Assembly (NCBI GenBank): GCA_030848705.1
Contig: JAUIZM010000015.1
Location: forward strand, 1,488,001 to 1,552,000
Direction: 5' to 3'
DNA length: 64,000 nucleotides
Origin: Heracleum sosnowskyi
Lineage: Eukaryota > Streptophyta > Magnoliopsida > Apiales > Apiaceae
The notes under the pieces are model-generated. The model was given only the letters and a program-made list of their open reading frames with translations. It did not search any database and was not told where the DNA came from. Positions 13,925 to 24,767 of the stretch are shown here, piece after piece. Positions within the stretch are counted from its first letter, which is position 1. Each line of letters starts with the position of its first letter. Both the position numbers and the translations under genes were made by a program.

Positions 13925-14158
13925 TCTTGAGTTTTTTCCATAGGGTTTTACTCTTGCGAGGTTTTAACGAGGCCTTCTTTTGGTGGGTTATCTTTTCAGA
14001 CATTAAATGCGATATTGTCTAAACTTCCGGGAGTACTTGCTTACTTTTCGGCTAGATGATATACTTTTTTGAATGAAGGAAACTCTGTTCCTCCAGAGTT
14101 TGTATCTTTGATACTATTTATCAATGGAAAAGTTTCATCTTGACAAAAAAAAAAAAAA
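13925..14158 (+). mobile_element. 3' end of a poly(A) retroelement, LINE-like
   Basis: The text GGGTTTTACTCTTGCGAGG then TTTTAACGAGGCC, and further on TTTGTATCTTTGATAC and ATGGAAAAGTTTCATCTTGA, leads straight into an uninterrupted A run (about 14144-14158). Plant L1-type LINE 3' ends commonly look like this, with a short sequence ending in TTGAC plus poly(A). The upstream extent is unclear and no reverse transcriptase is visible, so it would be a strongly 5'-truncated copy. A processed transcript is the alternative. Confidence 0.45.
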
Positions 14159-14179
14159 ATTATGTAAAGAGGGGTTGAA

Positions 14180-15157
14180 CCCCTTACCTTATTTGGATGA
14201 AGGGTTAAGAGAGGTTGGGAGGAGGAGTTGGATATGTAAATGTTATAATATTCTATTTAATAAAATAAAATTAAAATTTGAATATAATTTTAGGTTACGT
14301 TTGTTTGCCGGAAAATAACTTAATTTTAAATAAATTTTTTATTAAAAATTATTTTCTCAGACGATATAATCCTTGTAAGATTTTAAAAAAATTCGGAATT
14401 TTTTTTTTGAGAAAAAGTTTTCGTAAAAAAATATTTTGGGAAAAGAATCTTGAGAAAAAATTTCAGGAAAAAAGTTCTCAGAAAAAGTTTCACGGAAAAA
14501 GTTTTCGAAAAAAATTATTGAGAAAAAGTTTCTCTAAGAAAAAAATTCTTGGGAAAAAGTTTTCGAAAAAAGTTTTTCGGGAAAAAATTCTCCAGAAAAA
14601 TTTCTCGGAAAAAAGTTTCCTCGAAAAAAAATTCTCGAGAAAAAATCTTAGGGAAAAAAATCGAGAAAATTATTCTCGAAAAAAAAGTTGTTGTGAAATT
14701 TTTTTCGAGAAAAAGTTTCCCGAAAAACAAATTCTTGCAAAAAAAATTCTAAAGAAAAAGTTTTCGGGAAAAAAATCTCGAGAAAAGTTTTTTTTTAAAA
14801 TTAGGATAAAATTTATGAGAAACAATTATTGGAATTTTTTTTTGAAAAAAGGTTTTCAAAAAATATTTCTTAAATTATTTTTTCTATTTTTGATATTGAT
14901 ATAAAATTTTATATTTATAATATAAAATTAAATACATAATTAAAATGTATAAAAAACTAGTTAGGTGATAAGACAAAAATTTCAACCCTAGTCTAATTTG
15001 GGGGTCGGAAATTTCTCCAAAATTTACTATCCTAAACCCTTATTTAATCCTCGTCAACCCCTCTGAAACCCACTCTTCTCTCAAATTACTTTGCTAGACA
15101 TATCTTTTCAAAATCCCTCGCAACCCAACTCAACCCTGTCCAAACAAAGCCTAATAA
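14180..15157. mobile_element. Degenerate TIR-type element filled with a purine-rich repeat
   Basis: The left side (near 14185, TTTGGATGAAGGGTTAAGAG) and the right side (near 15070-15155, whose reverse complement reads GGCTTTGTTTGGACAGGG) look like inverted relatives, as in decayed TIR elements. A second possible end, TAGGTTACGTTTGTTTGCCG, sits at about 14291, so two insertions may be nested. Between them, 14384-14800 is low-complexity DNA. Boundaries and family are uncertain; no transposase is present. Confidence 0.4.
14384..14800. repeat. Purine-rich degenerate repeat of GAGAAAAAGTTTTC type
   Basis: Roughly 25-30 imperfect copies of a 13-18-bp unit, GAAAAAGTTTTCG/GAGAAAAAATTCTC. Each joins an A-run to a short TTTTC, which makes small internal inverted repeats. 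The repeat creates open frames on both strands (14278-14904 plus; 14515-14730 minus) made almost only of Lys, Phe, Ser and Arg. I treat these as artefacts of composition, not genes. Confidence 0.7.
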
Positions 15158-15886
15158 TTACACTGTTAAATTTTGATTTTGTTGAAATTTGCGGCGGACT
15201 TATGTATTATTCAAATTATTAAATTTGTGCTGATATATTTTTACTTATTTCAATTGAGACTTTATACAATTTCAGAAAAAAAAAAATCAATATTTGACCT
15301 GAATTAGCACATTTTATAGATCTAGTATTACTGAGAGCCGACTATCAAATAATTCTATTGCATAATGACTGAAGATGTGTTATTGAGGAAAGTGTTATAA
15401 AACACACAAAACCCTGAACCATGAAGTATGTTTACACTGGGCCTCCAAGTTCAAATGTAGATCTTGACAAGTGGGTCGATAGCTATACATCTACGGTCAA
15501 AGCCCAAACAGGTACATGTCCGCGGGCTTACATTGGACATTTTGTTTAACGGTTTTGGGCATGCGTGATCCAATCTTTTGTTATTCAGTGAATTCACTGG
15601 TTCAGAACTTCAGACCTTACAAGTTACAACAAAGCCGATGCAAAAATAAATAATGAAACGCACACTTTGTGAAAATTCAATTTTTTCATATTTATCGGCT
15701 CCCCGTACGAAACTGGACAAACAAGAAAAAAAGAGTACGAAACTCAAAAGATGTACCAAGTACAAGTACAAATGTAGGCTTTGCCTTTTTTTAAAAACCG
15801 TGTGTTCAAAATACAAATTAACCTTTCAATTCAACTGTCAGTTCAATAAGGGGATGGTCTACGACAAACGATTATTGCAGCAAATT

Positions 15887-15911
15887 GTACCGCAGAAAGT
15901 TTCTGCGATAC
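15887..15911. repeat. Near-perfect 25-bp palindrome, copy 1
   Basis: Arms GTACCGCAGAAA and TTTCTGCGATAC pair around a central G, with one mismatch (C/A). The core TCGCAGAAA/TTTCTGCGA is shared with the palindrome at 15961-15987. Confidence 0.7.
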
Positions 15912-15960
15912 ATGTACAGTAGAATTTTAGGTGTGCATACATAGGGGCCAATCATTTACA

Positions 15961-15987
15961 CGTATCGCAAAAATTTTCTGCGATACG
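15961..15987. repeat. Near-perfect 27-bp palindrome, copy 2
   Basis: Arms CGTATCGCA and TGCGATACG are perfect inverted copies around an A/T core. It lies 49 bp after copy 1 and has the same TATCGCA...TGCGATA arms. Two such sites close together could be a dimer binding site or a relic of a small foldback element; I do not know the family. Confidence 0.7.
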
Positions 15988-17685
15988 GTTTATTATAACA
16001 ATAGTTTGTTTTTTACCATCTATCTTCAATAAAAGTAATGTTAAGAATATCAAACGGTTTATCAAAGTCAGTTACAAAATAATATGACGATGTGATATCA
16101 TAAATTATTTTTATTGTTGATATGTGGAGGGATATAGGTGACTATGTTATATATTAAGTTGAATTAATAACCAGTTAGGACACAATTCACAGGTGTGGAA
16201 GTGCTGATTTTTTAGAATTTGAAAATTATGATTGTACACTTACTTTATTTGAAATAAAATATAAGAACACATAAGCATTGTATTTTAAATGTATGAGTCA
16301 ACTAAAATTCAACCGGAAGTGCCCATTTTTTAGTAAATGTTTAAACACTCGGGTGACGATAGACCGTGTCATGTTTGCATTTTTGTTGACAGTTTGAGAC
16401 TCCGATGATGCTGGTGATCACATATATTTTGGGTGTAAGTGATCCGTAACTGCGTTCTCATGTACCTCGAATAAAACTTTAGTTTCTTTGATAGCACACA
16501 AATTTGTTCTGAACTCGGCATGCCATATCATTCTGAGGCTGCACCCTTTGTGAACTTGGGATGGTATAAGTTAGACCCGCTATGTATATATGTGTGCATG
16601 CATCCATGCGTTGATATCAGATGGGATTTTACGGTAACACATGATGTCCTTTTTTTGTTTGTCAGCAGCGGTATGGAAAACTCTGAATAGTTGTGCTAGT
16701 TCCTTTGTCTGACTCAAAGATTTAGCAGACACCGATTTAGGAGGGGAGCCTGTTGCATCTTCTACTGTCATTATTCTCAATCCGGTAAAGCATATTCCCA
16801 GTCACGTGTTTTTTTCCATCGATTCTCGCAATGTCCCTAATTTAATTTATAGATAATTTGATTTATTCAAAATTATCCGTGCATTAAAAATATGATATTT
16901 CTTAACTTATAAACATGTTGTATAAGTCATATTTAGACTGATTCACTGAACGTGTACAAATTTATTACATGTCTTGCGGCAACTTTGAATCTTAAATTTT
17001 TAGTCGGAAAAAAAAGAACTGAAGTTAAGAGAACATAAAGTTTAATAAATATACCTGTTTTTCTTTTTATTCTCAGTAAATCTATGGAAATTAAATTTTG
17101 GAGTTAATTGTTTAATAATTTAATCTAATTGTTTTGTCTTTCTTGTATTAAAAAATTCAATAAACACGGGTTAAATAAAGTTCTCTCTTTCCTTTTTTTT
17201 TTAAAATTATAATCGACTCTCAGTTGGTCATGTGACATACTTATTTGCATCACTCATGTTCTTTAAATTTTTGGCATTGTAGGAAATTTAATATTTATTT
17301 ACGTAACGATGAGAATCGATAAAGGTATTGTCCAATCAATGTACAAAAAATAATTTATATAACTTAATTTTTTATCTTTTAGATTTATAATTTTAAATAA
17401 CTCCGAGTGTATAATGTAATTGATCGATCATAATATTTTTCTTACTTGTATGATATGAAATATCATATTTTCTAAAATTTGTTCACTTTACTATATATTT
17501 TAATCTATTTAATTTATTATACAATTTTCAAATTTACCCATTATATATTTATTAATTTAATTCAAAATAAGTAATTATTAACTTCCATAAAATTAATATA
17601 AAATTTCATATTAAAATTAATTACAAATGCGTTACATACATAATTCATCCAACATAGTTCTAAATCTAGTCAATTCTATTATATT

Positions 17686-18775
17686 TATACTATATTATTA
17701 AAATCGAAATATTAAAACTTTGATAGTTGGTCAGTACGGTACTCATATTTTGGGATTTACACTTTAGTTCTTTTAGTTTTACAATTGTACCGTAATTTTT
17801 TAAAATAATAATTTTATTCAAAACATATCTCAAAAAAATTATTTAACACAAAACTCTTAAAGCACAATTTATTACGATCAAACACCTATGTCAATTTGAC
17901 GCTGAGTTCAACAACCATATATAAGTATTCATATTTAAAATCATTTTCTTAAGAAACAAATATAAATATTAAAAGAAAATATTAAACTCGTGCATGACAC
18001 ATGTTACGAGCTTGTATTTGTATATGTAATAAAAATACTCATGAATATCGTGTATACATGTTATCGATATGTGCTATATACCCGTGATTGTTGTCTAATT
18101 TTTAAACATTGGACCCTACTTTTTATTAATTTAAAAATAAATAATTAAATAATATATAAAGAAAGTACTTGTAATATATTACTTATGTTATAATCAATGT
18201 TCAGTATTACGCTTTATAGATTAAATATATGAATAATTCAAATAAATTGTGTAGTACAATAAAGATAGACCGTTGTGCAAAAATATATATCATTTTATAG
18301 TTTACATTACATATACAAGATATTTGTATGACTAAAACAAATGTAGATATACATCACACGCAACATTGTTTTTAAAATTTAATATTAAAATTATATATGA
18401 TTGATTGTTTAAATAATTATGTACAACATTTTGAAAACTGAAACAACATAGATTAATATATATTATAAAATCACCTTTGTTTTTTGCTCAAAGTTAATAT
18501 AATAATAAATATAGGATTAAGAATGATGTGAGTTTATGTAATGTGATTTTTCAATCAAAATCAAAAGAAGTCATGTAGCTCAATGGTTATAAGAACGATT
18601 TTTTTAGGGAAGGTCAATGGTTCGATTCTGCACAAAAACAATAATTACTCATTTTTTTCTTTAGATAAGAGAGTAATGTCATGTAATGTAATTTCAAAAT
18701 ATATAAGGGTAAAATTGTCATTTCACGCACAATTATGACTGTTTTAGTACCCAAATTTAGTACATAGGTATCGTC
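17686..18775. mobile_element. Old Helitron-like segment (degenerate)
   Basis: Starts with ATACTATATTATTAAAATCG and carries CTCGTGCATGACACATG at 17990-18007, a decayed form of the 3' hairpin seen in the better Helitron copies downstream. A possible end, CTAGTAAC, lies near 18775. A tRNA-like relic sits inside. No Rep/helicase gene is present, so it is non-autonomous. Boundaries are approximate. Confidence 0.45.
18572..18634 (+). repeat. tRNA-derived (SINE-like) relic with A and B boxes
   Basis: TGTAGCTCAATGGTTATAAG matches a pol III A box, and GGTTCGATTCTGC about 30 bp later matches a B box. The spacing suits a tRNA or tRNA-derived SINE head, but the rest does not fold as a tRNA by eye and no terminal tail is clear. 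A decayed tRNA gene is the alternative. Confidence 0.4.
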
Positions 18776-18961
18776 TAGTAACAAAAACTAGAGCACAATT
18801 TTATTCGGATAATATTTTATTTTATATTAATAAAATTCAAACTTTCGATATTTATAAACACAGGGAAAGAAAACGATCAAAATAAGATAAGTACATCGAT
18901 TTTTACTTCATAAACAATAAACCAAAAAAAAGTTTATACTTTGTAAAGACATATCTATCTA

Positions 18962-19520
18962 TCTATACTATTATATTAAAAACGAAACATTGAAACTTTT
19001 GTAACCTGGTCATGAAAGTTTTTGTAGTCTGGTCACTGTATTCATAGCCGTTAGATATTTTTGATCAAATCATTGAGAACCGTTAGATAAAATATTAAAA
19101 TTAGTATATAGAATATCTTTTCTATTTTTCCTAACTAAAACATCTCATTTTCCAAAAATATCACAGACAGTTTCATTTAATAAAATAACATAATAAGGTT
19201 ATAATTGCTAATAAATAACTCATTACCATTTTTAGCTAAAGTGTATATTCTTTTTTATATTTTTTAACTAAAATTTCTACTTTTCTATTTTTCCTAAATA
19301 AAACCTCTAATTTTCCAAAAATATCACGAATAACTCTATTTAATAAAATAAAATAATAATATTATAATTATTAATGACTAACTGATTAGTTTTTGTTTCC
19401 AAAACGTATATTCTTTTTTATATTTTCTAACTAATATTTCTCTTAACTAAAACCTCAAAAATATCACGGGTTATTTCATTTAGTGGCATAAAATACTAAT
19501 ACTATGAATATCTCTCTCTA
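18962..19520 (+). mobile_element. Non-autonomous Helitron segment, type B
   Basis: Begins TCTATACTATTATATTAAAA and continues with CGAAACATTGAAA, a 5' end of the TC type. Contains GGTCATGAAAGTTTTTGTAG and repeated CAAAAATATCAC phrases. The same text recurs at 21028-23380 (split there by a solo LTR). No 3' hairpin is visible before the next TC start at 19521, so this copy is truncated or nested. Confidence 0.55.
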
Positions 19521-20156
19521 TCTATACTATATTATCAAATACGAAACATTGAAAGTTTTGGTACGTGTTTTTTTGTACCTGTTTTTTGATACAATATTTG
19601 TCTTATTTAATTGTTTATTTAATTATTATAATCAGTTACCCTTTCAATTAAATTATATTACCATTTTTTTCTAAAAAAATCAGGGGCAATTTCTTTCTCA
19701 GCTAAAACATGTTACTTTTTCTATTTACTTTGCTAAAATCCTTTATTTTTCAAATATATCACGAGAAAACCCTTACATATTTACTTTAAAATCTATTTTA
19801 ATACTTTTAATTGACAATTACCTTTTTCAACTAAAACATGTCACCTTTTCTATTTTTCTTACTAAACCCCCTCTTTTTTCAAAAATATCACGGGAAAATC
19901 GTTACTTTTATATTTTAAAATTCAACGAAAACATGTTACTTTCTATTTTTATTACTAAAACCCCTCTTTTTCCAAAATATCACGGACAAACAGTTACTTA
20001 TTTATTTTAAAATTCATTTTAATACTTTTAATTATTTTAAAATGTTTAACACGCCTACTTATTTTTTTTAATAAATGCAATTAAAAAAATATAAAATACA
20101 AATAATAAAATTAACAATTATTAAAAACAACTCGTGCATCATACATGTTTTAAGCT
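19521..20156 (+). mobile_element. Non-autonomous Helitron, type C
   Basis: Starts TCTATACTATATTATCAAAT at 19521 and ends after a decayed terminal hairpin, CTCGTGCATCATACATG, followed by TTTTAAGCTA. The interior is a series of variations on CTATTTTTC.TTACTAAAACC and AAAATATCACGGGCAAAC. No coding capacity. The next copy follows directly, head to tail. Confidence 0.6.
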
Positions 20157-21027
20157 ATATTATTAAAGACGAAACATTAAAAGTTTGGTAGTCGGATAGA
20201 CGAACGGTCGGTACTTAATGATTTTACTTAATTACCTTTACTTATTTTTTTAAAAAACTATCACTAAATAATAACATTATTTATAACCAATTACCTTTTC
20301 AGCTAAAATACATTACTTTTTTTTATTTTTTTTTCTTACGAAATCCTCTCTTTTTTTAAAAAAAAACACCGGCGATTATCTTTTTTAACAAAAACATGTT
20401 AATCTTTCTATTTTTCCTTACTAAAACCCCTAATTTTCCAAAAATATCACGGGTGAACCCTTACTTATTTATTTTAAAATCTATTTTAATACTTTTATTT
20501 ATGTTACATTTTCTATTTTTTTTCATTTTCTAAAAAAATTATTATTAAATAATAACATTTTTATAACCAACTACCTTTTTAGCTAAAATACATTATCTTT
20601 TCTAACAAAATCTTCTATTTTTCTAAAAAAATCACGGGCAATTACCTTTTTCAACTAAAACATGTTGCTCTTTCTGATTTTTCTTTACCAAACCCCTCAT
20701 TTTCCAAAAATATTCCGGACAAATCCTTACTTATTTATTGTGAAGCATATTTAAATACTTTTAATTACGGGCACTTACCTTTTCACCTAAAACATGTTAC
20801 TTTTTCTATTTTTCCTTACTAAGACCCCTCCTTTTACAAAAATATCACGGGCAAACAATTATTAATTTATTTTAAAATCTATTTTAATATTTTTAATTAT
20901 TTAAAAAAGTTTAACACGCCTACTTATTTGTTTTTTAGCAAATGCAGATTAATAGAATATTAAAACATAAATAATAAAAATAATAATTATTAATAATAAT
21001 CTGTGCATCGCACATGTTTTAAGCTAG
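20157..21027 (+). mobile_element. Non-autonomous Helitron, type D, with good 3' end
   Basis: Follows the previous copy without spacer (TATTATTAAAGACGAAACAT). Its 3' end has the hairpin TGTGCATCGCACA (21002-21014), then TTTTAAGCTAG (ending 21027) and T, matching the Helitron rule of a hairpin shortly before a CTRR terminus with insertion before T. No Rep/helicase. Confidence 0.65.
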
Positions 21028-21323
21028 TACTATTATATTAAACACGAAACATTAAAAGTTTTGTAGTCCGGTCATGAAAGTTTTTGTAGTATGGTCACTC
21101 CATTCATAGCCGTTAGATATTTTTGATCAAATCGAAAATATCACTTCACTCTATTATATTTCCTTTTCTATTTTTCCTAACTAAAACATCTCATTTTCCA
21201 AAAATATCACAGGCAGTTTCATTTAATAAAATAACATAATAAAGTTATAATTGCTAATAAAGAATTCATTATCATTTTTAGCCAAAGTATATATTCTTTT
21301 TTATATTTTTTAACTTAAATTTC

Positions 21324-23103
21324 TGTTGGCGTGATGTTTTGATGATGAATACAAATGTTGCTTATGAATATTTCTTGCTTTATTATCTAATCTTGTTTTG
21401 CAGGAAGTATTGATTACTGATTAAGGGGGAGAAAGTATTGATTCTCTATTTCATTTACTTTGTTTGGTTTGATAATGCTAAATGTTCATGTGACACCAAA
21501 CCAAGATATTGTTTGTCTCCTTGTCTACATTGCTAATATTTTTGCAGGAGAAGCATAAATTTAGGGGGAGTTTTTAGCTCCTGAATATTGGTGTGTAATC
21601 ATCAAAAAAGGGGAGATTGAAACCCTATTAGTTTTGATGATGACACATAACAGCAAGCTGATTGCTTGTCATTGAATATATTAGCTTGTTATTTTGTTAA
21701 CTTGTTTTGCTTGATGCTTTAATTGAGGGGGAGCTTTTAGCTCAATCACATATGGATATATTATCATCAAAAAAGGGGAGATTGAAACTCTATGAATTTT
21801 GATGATCATATAGTGGCAAAGATGTTTGTATTTATAGATGTAAAGCAGCAAGCTATATGCTCTATCCTAACTTGTTGTTGCAGGGAAAGATGGCTTACTG
21901 ATATGAAATATCAGTGCATATAAAATAGCATGCCATTATCATATGTACTAACTTGGTTTTGCAAGGCAAAATAGATTACTGATATGAATGTCAGTTTATC
22001 TAAACAGCAAGCCATTAGTGTTGGACTGAGTAAGTTTGGCAAGCCAACTTCACATGTTCAATATACAAACAGCAAGCCAAGTTGTTCTGCTCAGAATCTG
22101 TCAAGATCGTGGATCATGGATCTATCTTAGGAAACTTGATTAAATATATTGTGAGGGCTCTTTTAAGACTTAATACGTACATAATATATTTAGAGCTCAA
22201 AATCTTTTATCAAATCCTTTTTAATAATCGCTTTCCAAAATTATAGGAGCTTGCCATGTTTAAAAGATTTTCTCTTACAAAACCTCGTATACATGTTTTT
22301 GATACACTCAAACAGAAGGGTTTTGTTTTGTCTTCGATTTATCTTCTCCGAACCTCTGTCAAACGGTCACATGAACGTTGCTAAAATCTCTCCAACCAAT
22401 TGAACGTTAGAATTGGATTCTAGACGTTGGTAATTGATTGGTTGATTTTTGAACGTTGTTTGTGAAGCTATTTAAACCTGTTCTTGTGTCTTTTTCGATC
22501 ACCCATCCAAGCACAACAAGAACACACAACTCAGTTTTACTTTGCTATATTCAAACAAATTTTCTTGAGCTCTTTATATATCATATATGTACTATATCTT
22601 TGAGAGTTCATAGGTTTTGAGTTGTAATCACTTTATTGATTTGTATTACTCTATTTGTAATCAGTAGTTGCTGGATATATTGGCTAGGGAACAAGGGTTT
22701 GGTGAACGTTGTTAGAGAAGTATACTTGGGAAGTATAGCTTGGAGAGCAAGTTCTGAAACAGGTGTTCAGCAAGCCATTTGTCAACAACCGGGAAGAAGG
22801 GTGGTATATTATTGTATCTTGTAATTGTTATTATCCTTGATCAATAATATATTCTCTTACCGGGTTGGTAAGGGACCATGACGTAGACCATAGGGGACTA
22901 GGGGTCGAACCTGGCTAAAAGTTTATTGTGTTCTTTATATTTCTGCATATTACTTACTGTGTTGCATATTGTTATAATCAGCGTGCTGTTTGTACAATCA
23001 GCGTGCCATTTGTGTTTGCATAAATTGAACTCAGTAAGCCATTTCTGGTAAAACTTAAAATTGGTCATAATTAGCCATTTACCCCTCTAGGTGTGCATTT
23101 TCA
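21324..23103 (+). mobile_element. Solo LTR of a Sirevirus-type Ty1/copia element
   Basis: A 1,780-bp unit beginning TGTTGGCGTGATGTTTTGAT and ending GTGCATTTTCA. It is flanked by a perfect ATTTC duplication (21319-21323 and 23104-23108), and the Helitron text is colinear on both sides. The ACCCCTCTAGG near the right end is the C-rich tract seen near Sirevirus LTR ends; on the reverse strand it is comparable to the G-runs at 41350 and 43212. The words CAGCAAGC and CAGCAAGCCAT recur at 21651, 21846, 22006, 22072 and 22769, with variants CAGCGTGC(C/T) and CAGTAAGCC near 22980-23040. A TATA-like CTATTTAAACC lies near 22470. No internal region remains. Confidence 0.75.
21600..21795 (+). repeat. Duplicated polypurine-tract plus U3-start modules inside the LTR
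   Basis: ATCATCAAAAAAGGGGAGAT followed by TGAAACCCT occurs at about 21599-21626 and again, nearly identical, at about 21765-21792. Each is followed by TTTTGATGAT, the same phrase that lies just inside the LTR start (TTTTGATGATGA near 21336). The plus-strand priming tract and the first bases of U3 therefore appear to have been copied into the LTR twice. Extra polypurine tracts are described for Sireviruses. Confidence 0.6.
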
Positions 23104-23382
23104 ATTTCTACTTTTCTATTTTTCCTAAATAAAACCTCTAATTTTCCAAAAATATCACGAATAGTTCTATTTAATAAAATAAAATATTAATATTATAATT
23201 ATAAATGACTAACCGATTAGCTTTTTTCCAAAACGTATATTCTTTTTTATAGTTTCTAACTAATATTTTTCCTAACTAAAACCTCAAAAATATCACGGGC
23301 TATTCTAAAGGATAAAATATCACGGCCTATTCAAAAATATTTTAGTAGCATAAAATACTAATATTATGAATATATCTCTCTA

Positions 23383-23998
23383 TCTATACTATATTATTTA
23401 AGACGAAATATTGAAAGTTTTGGTACCTGTTTTTTGATACGATGCTTGCCTTAATTATTTATTTAATTATTATGATCAATTACCCTTTCAATTAAAATAT
23501 ATTACCATTTTTTTCTAAAATAACCACGGACAATTTCCTTTTCAGCTAAAACATGTTACTTTTTCTATTTCCCTTGCTAAAATCCCTCATTTTCCAAATA
23601 TATCAGGAGCAAACCCTTACATATTTACTTTAAAATCTATTTTAATACTTTTAATTGACAATTACCTTTTTTTTAACTAAAACATGTCACCTTTTATATT
23701 TTTCTTACCAACCCCCTTTTTTTTTTCAAAAATATCACGGGCAAATCGTTACTTTTATATTTTAAAATTCAACGAAAACATGTTACTTTCTATTTTTCTT
23801 ACTAAAACCCCTCTTTTTCCAAAATATCATAGGCAAACTGTTACTTATTTATTTTAAAATTCATTCTAATACTTTTAATTATTTTAAAATATTTAACACG
23901 CCTACTTATTTTTTTAAATAAATGCAATTAATAAAATATATAATATAAATAATAAAATTAACAATTATTAAAAATAACTCGTGCATCATACGGGTTTT
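23383..23998 (+). mobile_element. Non-autonomous Helitron, type C copy 2
   Basis: Starts TCTATACTATATTATTTAAG at 23383 and is colinear with 19521-20156. The terminal hairpin region reads CTCGTGCATCATACGGGT, so the stem is partly lost, and the end runs directly into the next copy (AAACTATATTATTAAAGACG). Confidence 0.6.
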
Positions 23999-24767
23999 AA
24001 ACTATATTATTAAAGACGAAACATTAAAAGTTTGGTAGTCGGATAGATGGACGGTCTGTACTTAGTGATTTTACTTAATTACCCTTAATTTTTTTTTTTA
24101 AAACTATCACTATATAATAATATTATTTATAACCAATTACCTTTTCAGCTAAAATACATTACCTTTTTTTTTTCTTACAAAATCCTATCTTTTTCTAAAA
24201 AAAACACGGGCGATTATCCTTTTTAACAAAAACATGTTACTCTTTCTATTTTTCCTTACTAAAACCCCTCATTTTCCAAAAATATCGCGGACAAACCCTT
24301 ACTTATTTATTTTAAAATATATTTTAATACTTTTAATTATGAACACTTTTTCAGCTGAAACGTGTTACTTTTTCTATTTTTTCATTTTCTAAAAAAATTA
24401 TTATTAAATAATAACAATTTTATAACCAACTACATTTTCAGCTAAAATACATTATCTTTTCTAACAAAATCTTTTCTTTTTCTAAAAAAATCACGGGCAA
24501 TTATCTTTTTCAACTAAAACATGTTACTCTTTCTGATTTTTCCTTACTAAAACCCTCATTTTTCAAAAATATCTCGGACAAATCCTTACTTATTTATTAT
24601 GAAGCCTATTTAAATACTTTTAATTATGGGCACTTACCTTTTCAGCAAAAACATGTTTCTCTAATTTTCCAAAAATATCATGGGCAAACAGTTATTAATT
24701 TATTTTTAAAACTATTTTAATACTTTTAATTATTTAAAAAAGTTTAACACGCCTACTTATTTTTTTT
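23999..24767 (+). mobile_element. Helitron, type D copy 2, lacking its terminator
   Basis: Colinear with 20157 up to the phrase AACACGCCTACTTATTTTTT. In the intact copies this phrase is followed within about 110 bp by the hairpin and CTAG. Here those bases are missing and the foreign segment 24768-25803 begins. The part from about 24255 onward is repeated at 25803-26487. Confidence 0.6.

Larger units (their letters stand above)
15158..17685. other. Intergenic DNA with a pair of palindromes
   Basis: No gene is supported. Apart from the two palindromes near 15.9 kb the stretch is AT-rich. Opposed short frames at 15610-15922 overlap each other and are unlikely to be real. Confidence 0.4.
21028..23380 (+). 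mobile_element. Helitron segment, type B copy 2, split by a solo LTR
   Basis: The text after 21027 repeats that of 18962-19520 (CGAAACATTAAAAGTTTTG, GGTCATGAAAGTTTTTGTAG). It breaks at 21323 and resumes at 23104, exactly around the 1,780-bp solo LTR. It starts directly on the CTAGT end of the previous Helitron, so the copies are in tandem. Confidence 0.6.

Noticed and set aside
14278..14904. 208-codon open frame (Lys/Phe/Ser/Arg) and an opposing minus-strand frame
   Set aside because: Both are produced by the A-run/TTTTC degenerate repeat; no domain and no codon structure.
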